50,635 bases of DNA from an uncultured Eubacteriales bacterium (GCA_902795265.1 CADBKM010000009.1:1-50635), one strand, 5' to 3'; counted from the first letter of the stretch, positions 32,833 to 42,212 are shown. Numbers and translations: made by a program. Notes: generated from the sequence alone by a model not told the origin.

Positions 32833-33632
32833 TACTCATGACCTTCCTTTTCCGCTCTGGCCTTGTCCTCTGCGATCATCCTGCGGATCGCTCCGATGGC
32901 AACTCTTATAGCCTTGTCGGTATCGTGCTCCTGAGGGTTAGGAAGTCCGGCCTTTTCTCTTTCCTGATTTGCTACGACAAGGAATACCGATCCGACTCTA
33001 ACTCTGCGGTAAGCTCCAACGATGAAGAGGGTCGCCGACTCCATTTCGGAAGCCTTGCAGCCGAGTCTGAGCCATGCCTGCCACTTGTTCAGGAGCTCAT
33101 AGCTGTTAGGCAGAGCTTCAGGCATGTGCTGTCCGTAGAATGCATCCTTGCACTGAACGACTCCCGTGTGATAAGGGAAGCCAAGTTCACTTGCAGCAGC
33201 TACAAGGGAAGCCGCAACTGTTACATCCGGTACTGCAGGGTACTCGATAGGAGCATATTCCTTCGAGGTTCCGTCCATGCGGACAGCTCCTGTAGCGATG
33301 ACAATGTCGCCGCCCTTGACGTCGATGTCCATGCCTCCGCATGTACCGACTCTGATGAAAGTCTTGCCGCCGACATTAGCGCACTCCTCGAGCGCGATCG
33401 AAGCAGACGGTCCGCCTACTCCCGTACTTGTGCAGCTGACCTTGACTCCGTCAAGATAACCTGTATATGTTACATATTCACGGCTGTCCGCTACCTTTTC
33501 AGCGTTGTCGAAATAAGCCGCGATCTTAGGCACCCTGTGTGGATCGCCAGGAAGGATTACATATTCACCAATGTCTCCCGGTTTGAGTCCGACATGATAC
33601 TGGTATCCGCCGCCTTCTGTATAATCAACCAT
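32832..33632 (-). CDS. udp: Uridine phosphorylase family nucleoside phosphorylase
   Basis: 266 residues of the purine/uridine phosphorylase superfamily: [14 protein letters not shown] at the phosphate site, [24 protein letters not shown]-like [10 protein letters not shown], and [11 protein letters not shown] containing the glutamate and methionine that contact ribose. It splits uridine (and perhaps deoxyuridine) with phosphate to the base and ribose 1-phosphate. The exact specificity is inferred from similarity. The site AGAGAGG precedes the ATG. Confidence 0.88.
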   Translation of the reverse strand: MVDYTEGGGYQYHVGLKPGDIGEYVILPGDPHRVPKIAAYFDNAEKVADSREYVTYTGYLDGVKVSCTSTGVGGPSASIALEECANVGGKTFIRVGTCGGMDIDVKGGDIVIATGAVRMDGTSKEYAPIEYPAVPDVTVAASLVAAASELGFPYHTGVVQCKDAFYGQHMPEALPNSYELLNKWQAWLRLGCKASEMESATLFIVGAYRRVRVGSVFLVVANQEREKAGLPNPQEHDTDKAIRVAIGAIRRMIAEDKARAEKEGHE

Positions 33633-33689
33633 CTTACTTACCTCTCTGATTTTTATATAATAATATTACGATATTTAAAATTATCTTTT

Positions 33690-33730
33690 GATTCAGCCGA
33701 CTGCACACCAAATGTCTGCACTTCTGAATC
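33690..33730. promoter_or_regulatory. Inverted repeat in the deoC-udp gap
   Basis: GATTCAG (33690-33696) pairs with CTGAATC (33724-33730), with internal TGCA/TGCA pairing, forming a ~41-base hairpin with no T tract. It could be an operator or an RNA-stability element between deoC and udp. AT-rich DNA that could hold a promoter lies between it and the udp ribosome binding site. Confidence 0.4.
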
Positions 33731-33748
33731 GATTGCGGACAGTGTAAT

Positions 33749-34405
33749 TTATTTCTCAGCTGCCTTTGCGGCCTTTACGACTCTGCTGGTGCCGAGTCTC
33801 TTGGCACCGATCTCAAGGAACTTAGCTGCGTCCTCAAGTCCGCTGATTCCGCCCGAGGCCTTTACCTTAACGCCTTCGCCTACGTTCTTTACCATCAGCT
33901 CTACGTCCTCGAATGTAGCTCCGCCTCCGCCGAAACCTGTCGAAGTCTTGATGAAGTCAGCTCCAGCGAATGTGACTATCTCGCAAAGCTTAACCTTCTC
34001 TTCGTCTGTCAGCATGCATGTCTCGATGATTACCTTCAGAATATGGTCATCGCAGATCTCTTTGAGTGTGCGGATCTCGTTTTCGATGTCGTCCCATCTG
34101 CCGTCCTTGACCCATCCGATATTGACGACCATGTCGATCTCGTCAGCGCCATTGTCGAGCGCATCGCTTGTCTCGAACGCCTTTACTGCTGTCGTGTTGT
34201 AGCCGTTAGGGAATCCGATGACCGTGCAGATCGGCAGTCTTGTGCCTGCGTAGTCCTTTGCCTGTGCAACATATGAAGGCGGGATGCAGACGCTTGCGGT
34301 CTCGTACTTGATGCCGTCATCGATCAGCGCCTTGATGTCTTCCCATTTCGCGGTCTGCGCCAGCAGTGTGTGATCGCAGTATTTCAGAATTTCTTTTGTC
34401 TCCAT
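33749..34405 (-). CDS. deoC: Deoxyribose-phosphate aldolase
   Basis: 218 residues. DeoC cleaves 2-deoxyribose 5-phosphate to glyceraldehyde 3-phosphate and acetaldehyde by a Schiff base. The lysines sit in [14 protein letters not shown] and [11 protein letters not shown], and the N-terminus [14 protein letters not shown] is typical. AAGGAG lies before the ATG. It follows the secreted transglutaminase-like gene by only 15 bases and precedes udp and deoB in the same direction, which completes a nucleoside breakdown route. Confidence 0.96.
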   Translation of the reverse strand: METKEILKYCDHTLLAQTAKWEDIKALIDDGIKYETASVCIPPSYVAQAKDYAGTRLPICTVIGFPNGYNTTAVKAFETSDALDNGADEIDMVVNIGWVKDGRWDDIENEIRTLKEICDDHILKVIIETCMLTDEEKVKLCEIVTFAGADFIKTSTGFGGGGATFEDVELMVKNVGEGVKVKASGGISGLEDAAKFLEIGAKRLGTSRVVKAAKAAEK

Positions 34406-34420
34406 GTTATTTCTCCTTCT

Positions 34421-36256
34421 TTACTTAGTCTTTACTTTCTTCTTTGCGCTCCATGCGCTGTAATATGTGGTCTTTCCGACCTTAGCAAATGTGCGGATGC
34501 GCACATAGTATTTCTTGTTTTTCCTGAGCTTCTTTATGACGCGCGATGACTGGGCGTAACCCTTGACAGTTACTGTCTTTGCGCTCTTCATGCTCTTCTT
34601 TGTGCTGTACTGTATCTGGTAGCCGTCTACATACAGCGCGCCGACCGGTGCAGTAACAGGGTACCACTTTGCGGTGAACGACTTCTTGCCTTTCTTCGGT
34701 TTCTTTATCTTCGGAGCAGCAAGCGAGATTGCTCTGCTGCCGTTATAGACATTGTAATCGCTCTGCGCGAGAAGCCTTTCCGCAGGAGCAAAGACCCTTT
34801 TGGTATCAGCATTGTATGAACGTGTGCGGTAATCGCCGTTTACCTTAAACGAATCCGCTGTGCCGCCCGCGGCTCCCTTCAGGAACCAGCTGTCAGTAAC
34901 ACTAGTGCCGTTATCCATCCAGGTAGGATCCACCAGATAGTTGAGCCCGTCGTTCATTCTCACGACATTCCACATGTGGCCGCTCTTGCTGTCAGTGGTA
35001 TCTGAAAGGCCGCTCAGAATCTGGCAGTCTATCCAGTTGCTCCTGAATGTGCTTAGATCACAAAGGTACTTGAACGCCTTGGCATAACCCTCGCACACGA
35101 CTTTAGTGCTTGAATTGCCGTCAAAGACGTATATCATCTCCCACGGACCGCGATTGCTGACACTGCCCGCCTTCCAGTCTTCGAAGGCGTCAGAGTCATA
35201 TTCTGTAAGCGATGCGATCCTCTCACAGTAGTAATGAAGCCTCTGTCTGTCAAGATACGCGTCGAACGCATTCCCGTAAGTGCTGCGGTCGCTTTCATAA
35301 TAACCGCTCGAGATCCTGTTATTGAAAGTGCTTACTATCGTTGCCGCCGTGTTCTTGGCTGTATTCGCAGCACTTATGCGGCTACTGTTTACCGCATATG
35401 TCGAACCCTGGAACGGCCCCATTACAGGTAGCCCATATATGAAGTACGAGCTTGTGATAGTAATGGCCTTCGCATTTCCTTTATACGACATATTGTATTG
35501 CCAGAGAGGATTCCCGCTGTACCAGTCGACCCAGTAGGCAGCGGCTGCGTTATCAAACAGAAGCGATGAAAATACGAGCTGCCAGTTTTCAGGCTCTATC
35601 AACGCCTTGATCTTTTTCTGTGCTGCGCTTGTCAGGACGAGTTTGCCGCCGCTGACCTTCGCCAGCTTTTTAAGGCCCAGACTCTTGGCAGTGATCTTCT
35701 TTTTTCCGATGATATTCGGCACGGTCGTGTTGACCTGCGTGCTCGTTCTGCTTCCCGCAGTGACCGAATTCATCAGCGATTTATACATATTGTAGTACTT
35801 GAGATTGTTGCCTCCCAGTCTCTCTCCCTTGACTGACAGAAGTTCCTTGCTGCTGCGCGTTCCGTCGTAGAAGAACTCGTCCATCAGCTTCTCAGGATCG
35901 GCGCCGATCTCATCCGGGTCTACTGTGCCTTCAGAAGAGAATTCGCCCTCGCCGTACTCTTCGTCTTCCGCGAGCTCAGCATCTTCTTCATCTTCAGCTA
36001 CAAGCTCCTCATCAACGAGCAGCTCATCTTCCGCGGTCTCCTGCGGTTCACCGGTCTGCACCTCAGCAATATCAGCCGCTGCGTTTTCAGTTTCAGTTAC
36101 TGCATCTACAGCTTCTGCCTCAGAAGCTTCTTCCACGGCAACTTCAGCCGCAGGATCCGCTGCAGCCTCATCGTCCGCAAACGCCATTGCCGGCATCATG
36201 CTAAAAACCATCATCAGTGACAGAATGAGAGCTGTAAATCTACTGTTTTTCTTCAT
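34421..36256 (-). CDS. Secreted protein with transglutaminase-like and fibronectin type III domains
   Basis: 611 residues. Residues 1-27 are a Sec signal peptide ending AMAFA. Residues 28-125 are acidic low-complexity. The middle is of unknown fold. Residues 375-455 carry a transglutaminase-like catalytic triad, C388 in VVCEGYAKAF, H427 in SGHMWNVV and D443 in LVDPTW. The last ~100 residues (510-608) are a basic fibronectin type III domain with KKYYVRIRTFAKVGKTTYY. No LPXTG sorting signal is visible, so it is probably released or held by charge. The family acts as proteases or cross-linkers in the cell envelope; the substrate is unknown. GGGGGA precedes the ATG. Confidence 0.85.
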   Translation of the reverse strand: MKKNSRFTALILSLMMVFSMMPAMAFADDEAAADPAAEVAVEEASEAEAVDAVTETENAAADIAEVQTGEPQETAEDELLVDEELVAEDEEDAELAEDEEYGEGEFSSEGTVDPDEIGADPEKLMDEFFYDGTRSSKELLSVKGERLGGNNLKYYNMYKSLMNSVTAGSRTSTQVNTTVPNIIGKKKITAKSLGLKKLAKVSGGKLVLTSAAQKKIKALIEPENWQLVFSSLLFDNAAAAYWVDWYSGNPLWQYNMSYKGNAKAITITSSYFIYGLPVMGPFQGSTYAVNSSRISAANTAKNTAATIVSTFNNRISSGYYESDRSTYGNAFDAYLDRQRLHYYCERIASLTEYDSDAFEDWKAGSVSNRGPWEMIYVFDGNSSTKVVCEGYAKAFKYLCDLSTFRSNWIDCQILSGLSDTTDSKSGHMWNVVRMNDGLNYLVDPTWMDNGTSVTDSWFLKGAAGGTADSFKVNGDYRTRSYNADTKRVFAPAERLLAQSDYNVYNGSRAISLAAPKIKKPKKGKKSFTAKWYPVTAPVGALYVDGYQIQYSTKKSMKSAKTVTVKGYAQSSRVIKKLRKNKKYYVRIRTFAKVGKTTYYSAWSAKKKVKTK

Positions 36257-36445
36257 AAAATCCCCCAGTCTGAATACCAGCCTATATATGGTTCATTCTA
36301 TCATTTTTTTGTATCCCAAGAAAGACAGATATACACGTATGGGGCACGCTGATCAGCTAGCTAATAACCCGCCCCGGTACTATTCCAACCACTGGAGTGA
36401 TTCTTTTCATCAGTTATCCGAGGGCTAATAATTATTCGACAATTC

Positions 36446-36524
36446 CATTGACGCATTTTTTTAATACTTTAAAAATTGCATCAGATTTCTGTTAAAAATG
36501 TAGGAATTCGAAAAAAATGCGTCA
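36446..36524 (+). repeat. TGACGCA/TGCGTCA element (copy 4)
   Basis: 79 bp from CATTGACGCA to TGCGTCA, containing the core GCATCAGATTTCTGTTAAAA on the plus strand. Confidence 0.7.
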
Positions 36525-36704
36525 CTCGTTTTCTAATTATTCACCGCAGGAGCTGTAAGACAACTGCCAGTTCATCAGAATTCTTCAGGCTTAACGATCA
36601 AACAACCTAAGTCGCAACGATAGCCATGAAAAGCGTCTTTAAAATATTCATTGATCTGAATGCTTATTCATTTTAGGAGGAGTATGAAAAGATCAAATGA
36701 CTGC

Positions 36705-36783
36705 CATTGACGCATTATTATGTAAAAACGTAAAAAGTAACAGAAATCTGATGCATTTTTAGAAATCTGCATTTTTTGCGTCA
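36705..36783 (-). repeat. TGACGCA/TGCGTCA element (copy 5)
   Basis: 79 bp from CATTGACGCA to TGCGTCA, with the core on the minus strand (TTAACAGAAATCTGATGC-like). It lies inverted relative to copy 4, about 180 bp away. Confidence 0.7.
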
Positions 36784-36865
36784 CTAGCTGCATGCGCCAT
36801 CGAAAAGAGGCCGGTTGAAAATGAACCGGCGTCACTATCTGCATGAGCCACCGGAAAGAGATAGT

Positions 36866-36890
36866 AAAAAGACGGGAGCCGAAGCTCCCG
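36866..36890 (-). terminator. Terminator of the nucleoside ABC transporter operon
   Basis: On the minus strand CGGGAGC-TTCG-GCTCCCG, a 7-bp stem with a stable tetraloop, is followed by TCTTTTT. Confidence 0.9.
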
Positions 36891-36942
36891 CCATATGTAA
36901 GTCATAAAAGTTAGACATTCCTTCCGGGGACTGGCACCATCT

Positions 36943-37884
36943 TTAACGTGCGCCCTTGTCGTACGGAATACCTTCTGCCTTAGGTGCTCTCGAGTTCTTG
37001 GATGTGAACGCGAGTACTACCAGCGAGATGATGTAAGGCAGCATGTTGTATACGGTGCTCGGTATGTTCATGTTTGCAAGTACCGGAATACCTGTGTATA
37101 CGTTCGACAGAGCTCTGAAGAGTCCGAAGAGCAGAGCTGCCAGAGCGATATTGGTCGGTTTCCACTGACCGAAAATCATTACGGCCAAAGCCAGGAAGCC
37201 GAAGCCCGCAACGCCCATTTCGAATTTCCACTCGGATACGCCGGCAGTGATGTAAACGATACCGCCGAGTCCGCCGAGGAAGCCCGAGATGAGAACGCCT
37301 GCCCAGCGCATCTTGTATACATTGATACCAACCGAGTCAGCAGCCTGAGGGTTCTCGCCGCAGGCCTGGAGTCTGAGACCGAACTTGGTCTTGTAAAGCA
37401 GGAACCATGCAACTACCAGCAGTATGACTGCCATGAGCATGAACCAGTTGAACTCGAAGCCTCCGATGTACTTCAGGAATGCCTTCTTAGGGTTGATGTA
37501 CTGGATAGAGCTTGAAACGTTATCCGGGTTGATCGATGTGTTGAGAGCTCTTACGAATACTGTTGCAGCAGCTGTAGCCAGCAGGTTCATAGCTGTACCG
37601 ATCAGAGTCTGGTCAGCCTTGAAGTTGATGCAGGCAACGCCCAGCAGGCAGGAGTAAAGCATACCTACCAGGACTGAGAACAGTGTAGTTGCAAGAACGA
37701 TGACGATCTTTGATGCTCCGGCAGGAAGCATGAACATTGTTACAGCTCCGCCGAGAGCTCCCATAACCATGATGCCCTCAAGGCCCAGGTTGATTACGCC
37801 GGAGTGCTCAGAGTAGCATCCGCCGAGTGCCACGAGACAAAGTACCGAGGCGAAAATAATTGTGTACTGAAGCAGTAATACCAT
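36943..37884 (-). CDS. Nucleoside-type ABC transporter permease (second permease)
   Basis: 313 residues with about eight to ten hydrophobic helices, of the family with branched-chain amino acid/ribose permeases used in BMP-linked importers (NupC/YufQ type). Motifs include GVINLGLEGIMVMGALGG near the N-terminus, LQACGENPQAADSVGIN and GFLGGLGGIVYITAG. It forms the membrane channel with the other permease. Its start overlaps that gene's stop (TAATG) with GGAGGTG upstream. It is the last gene of the operon, with a strong terminator 50 bases on. Confidence 0.92.
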   Translation of the reverse strand: MVLLLQYTIIFASVLCLVALGGCYSEHSGVINLGLEGIMVMGALGGAVTMFMLPAGASKIVIVLATTLFSVLVGMLYSCLLGVACINFKADQTLIGTAMNLLATAAATVFVRALNTSINPDNVSSSIQYINPKKAFLKYIGGFEFNWFMLMAVILLVVAWFLLYKTKFGLRLQACGENPQAADSVGINVYKMRWAGVLISGFLGGLGGIVYITAGVSEWKFEMGVAGFGFLALAVMIFGQWKPTNIALAALLFGLFRALSNVYTGIPVLANMNIPSTVYNMLPYIISLVVLAFTSKNSRAPKAEGIPYDKGAR

Positions 37885-39047
37885 TACTTGTCACCTCCTT
37901 CTGTCTTAGCGGCATCATCTGTGACCGGAACGTCGTTGACGTTAGGGCCGCCTTTATCCTTCTTGCCAATCCAGTTGTTGATCGCAAACTTGAAGAAGAG
38001 TACGAATCCGCACAGGTAGATGATCAGCGAGGAGATCAGGTCAGAGATCTGAGAAGGATATACCGACTTGTTGATAAGCGCTCCGCCGTCTGTGATGGAC
38101 TGGATGAAGAACGATGCGAAGATCGTCCCGATAGGGTGAAGTCCACCGAGGAAGGTAGCAGCGATTCCGTTGAATCCCATGCCCGGAACCGAAGTCTGGG
38201 TCGTGGACCATTCCTGATATCCTGTAAGGAAGAGGAATGCGGCGCCGATGCCTGCGAGCGCTCCGCCGATTGCCAGCGTAACGATGATATTCTGTTTTTC
38301 TTTCATTCCGGCATACTTCGCAGCTTCCTTGTTGAAACCTGTAGCACGAAGCTCGTAGCCGAATTTGGTCTTGGACAGGATCACCCAGATGAGTATCGCG
38401 AAGAGGATTGCGAGAGGGATCGCTATCGTAACTGTCTTGTTGTTTGCAAATAGGTTGTTCAGGCCGGCCGAAGGGATAAGAGCCTTAGGGTTGCCCGATG
38501 AGAGCTTGATCGTGTAAGGGCTCGTAGGGTCCTTGACCGATTTGCTCGTGAGCACCATGTTGGTCAGATAAAGCATTATCCAGTTGAGCATGATACCCGA
38601 GATAACCTCGTTTACGTTTCTGTATGCCTTGAGCGCACCGGAGATGGATCCGACAACAGCTCCGGCGATAGCAGCGAGCAGCAGGCATACAAACCAGTTG
38701 CAGTGCCATGCGAGAGCTGCGTAAAGTCCGATGCAAGCGCCTGCCTCATACTGGCCCGGAGCTCCAATGTTGAAGAGTCCTACCTTGTAGCAGAAGCAGA
38801 TCGAAAGTGCGCACATCAGCAGCGGTGCAGTCTTGGCGAGCGTATTGCCCAGAGCCTTCATCTGAGCCGCAGCCGATGCTCTTGTCAGGAAGTTGAGGAG
38901 GATCGTGCTGATTGCCTCGCCGGCTCCTGCAGGATTGATGAGCAGAAGCACTATGAATCCGATAAACAGACCGAGAACGATACAAATCAGAGATGTGAGT
39001 ATCGCCTGGAAGGACGGATTTTTAATCAAACTTTGTTTCTGTTTCAT
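37884..39047 (-). CDS. Nucleoside-type ABC transporter permease (first permease)
   Basis: 387 residues, NupB/YufP type. A basic N-terminus and first helix (LTSLICIVLGLFIGFIVLLL) are followed by LFNIGAPGQYEAGACIGLYA, LRATGFNKEAAKYAGM and GGALAGIGAAFLFLTGY. It pairs with the shorter permease in the membrane. The C-terminal tail is charged. Start and stop codons overlap with both neighbours (TAATG), which couples the three genes. Confidence 0.92.
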   Translation of the reverse strand: MKQKQSLIKNPSFQAILTSLICIVLGLFIGFIVLLLINPAGAGEAISTILLNFLTRASAAAQMKALGNTLAKTAPLLMCALSICFCYKVGLFNIGAPGQYEAGACIGLYAALAWHCNWFVCLLLAAIAGAVVGSISGALKAYRNVNEVISGIMLNWIMLYLTNMVLTSKSVKDPTSPYTIKLSSGNPKALIPSAGLNNLFANNKTVTIAIPLAILFAILIWVILSKTKFGYELRATGFNKEAAKYAGMKEKQNIIVTLAIGGALAGIGAAFLFLTGYQEWSTTQTSVPGMGFNGIAATFLGGLHPIGTIFASFFIQSITDGGALINKSVYPSQISDLISSLIIYLCGFVLFFKFAINNWIGKKDKGGPNVNDVPVTDDAAKTEGGDK

Positions 39048-40648
39048 TACGCTTCCTCCTTCCCCTCTGCTGCTGTATCAATAACTTCGGTTTTTTCGAT
39101 CTCACTGGTGTTCGCGTCTATGCCGACATTTCTCTTGGCTCCGGCCATGTACAGACCGAGCTCTTCGACTGTTGTCTTCTTAGGATCGAGTTCACCGACG
39201 ATCTCGCCCTCGTACATAACGAGGATCCTGTCAGGAACGTTCATTACCTCTTCGAGTTCGAGCGAGATGAGCAGTACGGCTCTTCCATTGTCTCTCTCTT
39301 TGATGAGGTTTCTGTGTACACCCTCGATAGCTCCGACGTCGAGGCCTCTTGTAGGCTGTACGGCAACGAGCAGCTTGTGATCCTTGTCGATCTCACGGGC
39401 GATGATGGCCTTCTGCTGGTTACCGCCCGACATAGCTCTTGCTATTGTGATAGGGCCCTGGCCTGATCTGACATCGTGCTCTTTCTCGAGTCTCTCTGAA
39501 TAAGCGCGGATCGCAGGTCTCTTGAGGAAGCCGGCCTTCGAAGTGAACTCCGGCTGATAATACCTCTGAAGCACCATGTTGTACTCGAGAGGATAGTCGA
39601 GAACGAGTCCGTGTTTGTGTCTGTCTTCAGGTATATGGCTGAGATACTTGCTCCTCTGGCGGATCGAAGCCTTTGTGATGTCTTCACCGCAGAGAGTAAT
39701 CTTGCCGTCGACCAGAGGCTCCATGCCTGTAAGTCCGTATACTAACTCGGTCTGGCCGTTTCCGTCGATACCGGCGATACAAACGATCTCGCCCTCATGC
39801 ACCTCGAAGCTAACATTCTTTACAGCGTTGTTCGAGTGCAGCTTTGAAGCAACTGTCATGTTTTCGACCTTGAGGATGGTCTCACCCGGATGAGCAGGCT
39901 CTTTTTCGACTACCATGTTTACATCACGGCCTACCATCATGCGGCTCATCTCTTCTTTCGAAGTTGTAGCTACATCAACTGTGCCGATGTATTTGCCGCG
40001 GCGGAGAACAGTAACTCTGTCAGCAACTGCCTTGATCTCGTTGAGTTTGTGAGTGATGAAGAGGATCGACTTACCCTCAGCTCTGAGGTTCTTCATGATC
40101 TCCATGAGTTCGTCGATTTCCTGCGGTGTAAGTACGGCAGTCGGCTCGTCGAAGATGAGGATCTCATTATCTCTGTAGAGCATCTTGAGGATCTCGGTTC
40201 TCTGCTGCATTCCTACTGTGATGTCTTCGATCTTTGCGTCAGGATCGACCTGAAGACCATACTTTTCGGAAAGAGACATGACCTTTTTTCTGGCTTCTTC
40301 CATCTGGAGAACTCCGCCCTTTGTTGTCTCAACTCCGAGGATGATGTTCTGGAGTACGGTGAAGCACTGAACGAGTTTAAAGTGCTGGTGTACCATTCCG
40401 ATGCCGAGGTCGTTGGCATCGTTAGGGTTGTTGATTTTTACCTCTTTACCGTCCTTTTTAATGACGCCTTCCTCGGCCTGGTACAGACCGAAAAGGACAG
40501 ACATGAGGGTGGATTTACCGGCACCGTTTTCGCCAAGCAAGGCGTGTATCTCGCCTCTCTTCAGCTGCAAAGTGATGTTGTCATTTGCAATGATGCCGGG
40601 GAATCGTTTGGTGATGTTCACCATTTCTATGGCATAAGGTGCATCCAT
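39047..40648 (-). CDS. Nucleoside-type ABC transporter ATP-binding protein (two ATPase domains)
   Basis: 533 residues with tandem nucleotide-binding domains (NupA/YufO type). The first has Walker A GENGAGKSTLMSVLFG, DITVGMQQRTEIL as signature region and LIFDEPTAVLT. The second is degenerate: GIDGNGQTELVYGLTG, then MSGGNQQKAIIAREID and VAVQPTRGLDVGA, with no lysine in the Walker A. This asymmetry is normal for sugar/nucleoside importers. GGAGGG precedes the ATG. It is separated from the binding protein gene by a terminator, which would make the binding protein more abundant than the transporter. Confidence 0.94.
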   Translation of the reverse strand: MDAPYAIEMVNITKRFPGIIANDNITLQLKRGEIHALLGENGAGKSTLMSVLFGLYQAEEGVIKKDGKEVKINNPNDANDLGIGMVHQHFKLVQCFTVLQNIILGVETTKGGVLQMEEARKKVMSLSEKYGLQVDPDAKIEDITVGMQQRTEILKMLYRDNEILIFDEPTAVLTPQEIDELMEIMKNLRAEGKSILFITHKLNEIKAVADRVTVLRRGKYIGTVDVATTSKEEMSRMMVGRDVNMVVEKEPAHPGETILKVENMTVASKLHSNNAVKNVSFEVHEGEIVCIAGIDGNGQTELVYGLTGMEPLVDGKITLCGEDITKASIRQRSKYLSHIPEDRHKHGLVLDYPLEYNMVLQRYYQPEFTSKAGFLKRPAIRAYSERLEKEHDVRSGQGPITIARAMSGGNQQKAIIAREIDKDHKLLVAVQPTRGLDVGAIEGVHRNLIKERDNGRAVLLISLELEEVMNVPDRILVMYEGEIVGELDPKKTTVEELGLYMAGAKRNVGIDANTSEIEKTEVIDTAAEGKEEA

Positions 40649-40726
40649 ATTACTATTCCCTCCGTTACTTACCTAAAAGCAAAATATAAACCTATACATA
40701 ATAATTTTAGCAAAAAACAGCATAAG

Positions 40727-40757
40727 AAAAAAGGCGGTTCCTTTCGGAATCGCCTTT
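40727..40757 (-). terminator. Terminator/attenuator between the BMP lipoprotein and the ABC genes
   Basis: On the minus strand AAGGCGATTCC-GAAA-GGAACCGCCTT is followed by a run of T. It lies about 30 bases after the lipoprotein stop. Partial read-through would feed the downstream transporter genes. Confidence 0.85.
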
Positions 40758-40785
40758 AATTATAGGTCGTCTAAAAGCTTACAAA

Positions 40786-41919
40786 TTAGCCCTTGATAGC
40801 TCCCTGATCGTCAACCTTAACTACCTTTGTAGCTGGGAGAGCCTCGATGTCTGCGGAAACTGTTCTTGTTCCATCGAAGAGTTCCTTAACGAGAGTCTCA
40901 TAGTCAGCCTGCTGGAATCCGTCAGCCCACTGAGTCGACTCAGGCAGCTGTACGTAGTTCTCAGAAGGAGTCTCGGAAACGAGACCGAGGTTCTGGATCT
41001 TGCCAGCGTATTCATCCCAGTTACCATCTTTGATAGCTCCGAGCAGAGTGTTGACTGTAGCGCCAAGACCCTTCATAGCGGATGTAACTGTCATGCCTTC
41101 GCCGTATGATCCGTCGATGATACCAGCCTGGTCAACGTCAACGCCGATGACCTTGCCGCCTGTCTTAGCAGCAGCCTCAGCAGCAGATGTGAAGATTCCG
41201 CCGCCGCAAGCGAATACGACTTCTGTGCCAGCGCCATACCATGTGTCCATAGCAGCTGTGATGTCAGCATCGCCGAAGAACTGTCCGCCATATACGTACT
41301 TGATTTCTACATCAGATTTGCCGAGCTCTTCTGCTGCAGCGTCAGCACCCTGAACGAATCCGCCGCCGTATCTCTGTACAGCAGGAACTGCCATTCCGCC
41401 GAGGAATCCGAGCTTTGTGTATCCCAGCTTAACTGCTGCGTAACCAGCCATGTATCCTGCGATCTCTTCCTGGTAAACAGCGCTGTATACGTTTGGTCCA
41501 TCGAATTCTCTCTCGCCGTAAGCTGTGAGGTCTCCCTCGGAAACGTCAAGAGCAACAAACTTTGTGTCCTCATACAGAGGTGCTACTTCATAGATAGCGT
41601 TTGCGAACGCATAACCAGGCATAACGATTACGTTGTAGCCTTCTTCGATAGCTTCTTCGATTGAGGAAACACGGTCAGCATCAGAGTCGGATGCAGGCTT
41701 CTTATATGTGAAGTCGATACCATTCTCTTCACAGAATGCCTTGCATGCCTCATAAGTTGTCTGGTTGAAGGACTGGTCAGTGATGTCACCATAGTCAGTA
41801 ACCATTGCTACCTTCATAGCATCATCAGCTGCAGCTTCCTCACCGCCACCGCCGCCCCCGCAAGCTGCAAATGAGAATACCATCAGAGCTGCGAGGAGTA
41901 AAACAAGAAATTTCTTCAT
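40786..41919 (-). CDS. BMP family nucleoside-binding lipoprotein
   Basis: 377 residues. The signal peptide MKKFLVLLLAALMVFSFAAC ends in a lipobox, so the mature protein is lipid-anchored on the outer face of the membrane, followed by a Gly/Glu/Ala linker. The body is a BMP/PnrA fold with MVTDYGDITDQSFNQTTYEA, GFLGGMAVPAVQRYGGGFVQG and GVDVDQAGII. PnrA-like proteins bind purine nucleosides. I chose the second of two adjacent ATGs (41919) because GGGAGG is then six bases away; the first is at 41922. The neighbouring deoB, udp, deoC and tdk support a nucleoside ligand. Confidence 0.93.
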   Translation of the reverse strand: MKKFLVLLLAALMVFSFAACGGGGGGEEAAADDAMKVAMVTDYGDITDQSFNQTTYEACKAFCEENGIDFTYKKPASDSDADRVSSIEEAIEEGYNVIVMPGYAFANAIYEVAPLYEDTKFVALDVSEGDLTAYGEREFDGPNVYSAVYQEEIAGYMAGYAAVKLGYTKLGFLGGMAVPAVQRYGGGFVQGADAAAEELGKSDVEIKYVYGGQFFGDADITAAMDTWYGAGTEVVFACGGGIFTSAAEAAAKTGGKVIGVDVDQAGIIDGSYGEGMTVTSAMKGLGATVNTLLGAIKDGNWDEYAGKIQNLGLVSETPSENYVQLPESTQWADGFQQADYETLVKELFDGTRTVSADIEALPATKVVKVDDQGAIKG

Positions 41920-41963
41920 CATTATCCTCCCTAAATACATATTCAGAGCAATAAATAGACATC

Positions 41964-41992
41964 GGGATACATATCCCTTCAGAGTGATTATA
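41964..41992 (-). promoter_or_regulatory. BMP operon promoter with inverted-repeat operator candidate
   Basis: A TATAAT at 41992-41987 on the minus strand is followed, where transcription would start, by GGGATA-CA-TATCCC (41964-41977), a 6-bp inverted repeat. Its position between promoter and ribosome binding site suits a repressor site. The -35 hexamer is not clear. Confidence 0.45.
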
Positions 41993-42068
41993 CTATAATC
42001 TCAAACAATAAATTACTGATTTATTTTAAAAACTTTGATTTTATTGTATATTGTAGACGGTGAATTTT

Positions 42069-42131
42069 GGTACAGCAGGGACGGTTCCAACTGACCCATT
42101 TTGGTACACTGGGGACGGTTCCGGATGTACC
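42069..42131 (+). repeat. REP-like palindrome cluster D (two units)
   Basis: The unit at 42069-42097 is decayed at its 3' end (ACTGACCC instead of ACTGTACC), and the unit at 42103-42131 is intact. Both have the same orientation and 34-base spacing. They lie between the divergent BMP and tdk genes. Confidence 0.85.
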
Positions 42132-42212
42132 ACTTTTCAACATTAAAAATATCAGTCTTCATACTCTTAAAGTCTTCAAAAGTAAGTGATTATAAAAGGA
42201 GCGGAGAAAAAA

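Larger units (their letters stand above)
36257..36942. other. Repeat-rich intergenic region without a recognisable gene
   Basis: It holds two TGACGCA/TGCGTCA elements, a tandem echo GCGTCACTA(G/T)CTGCATG(C/A)GCC near 36778 and 36829, and the permease terminator. At 36675-36707 AGGAGGAGT-ATG starts a frame MKRSNDCH that stops exactly as the second element begins. This looks like the beheaded start of a gene interrupted by that element. Confidence 0.5.
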
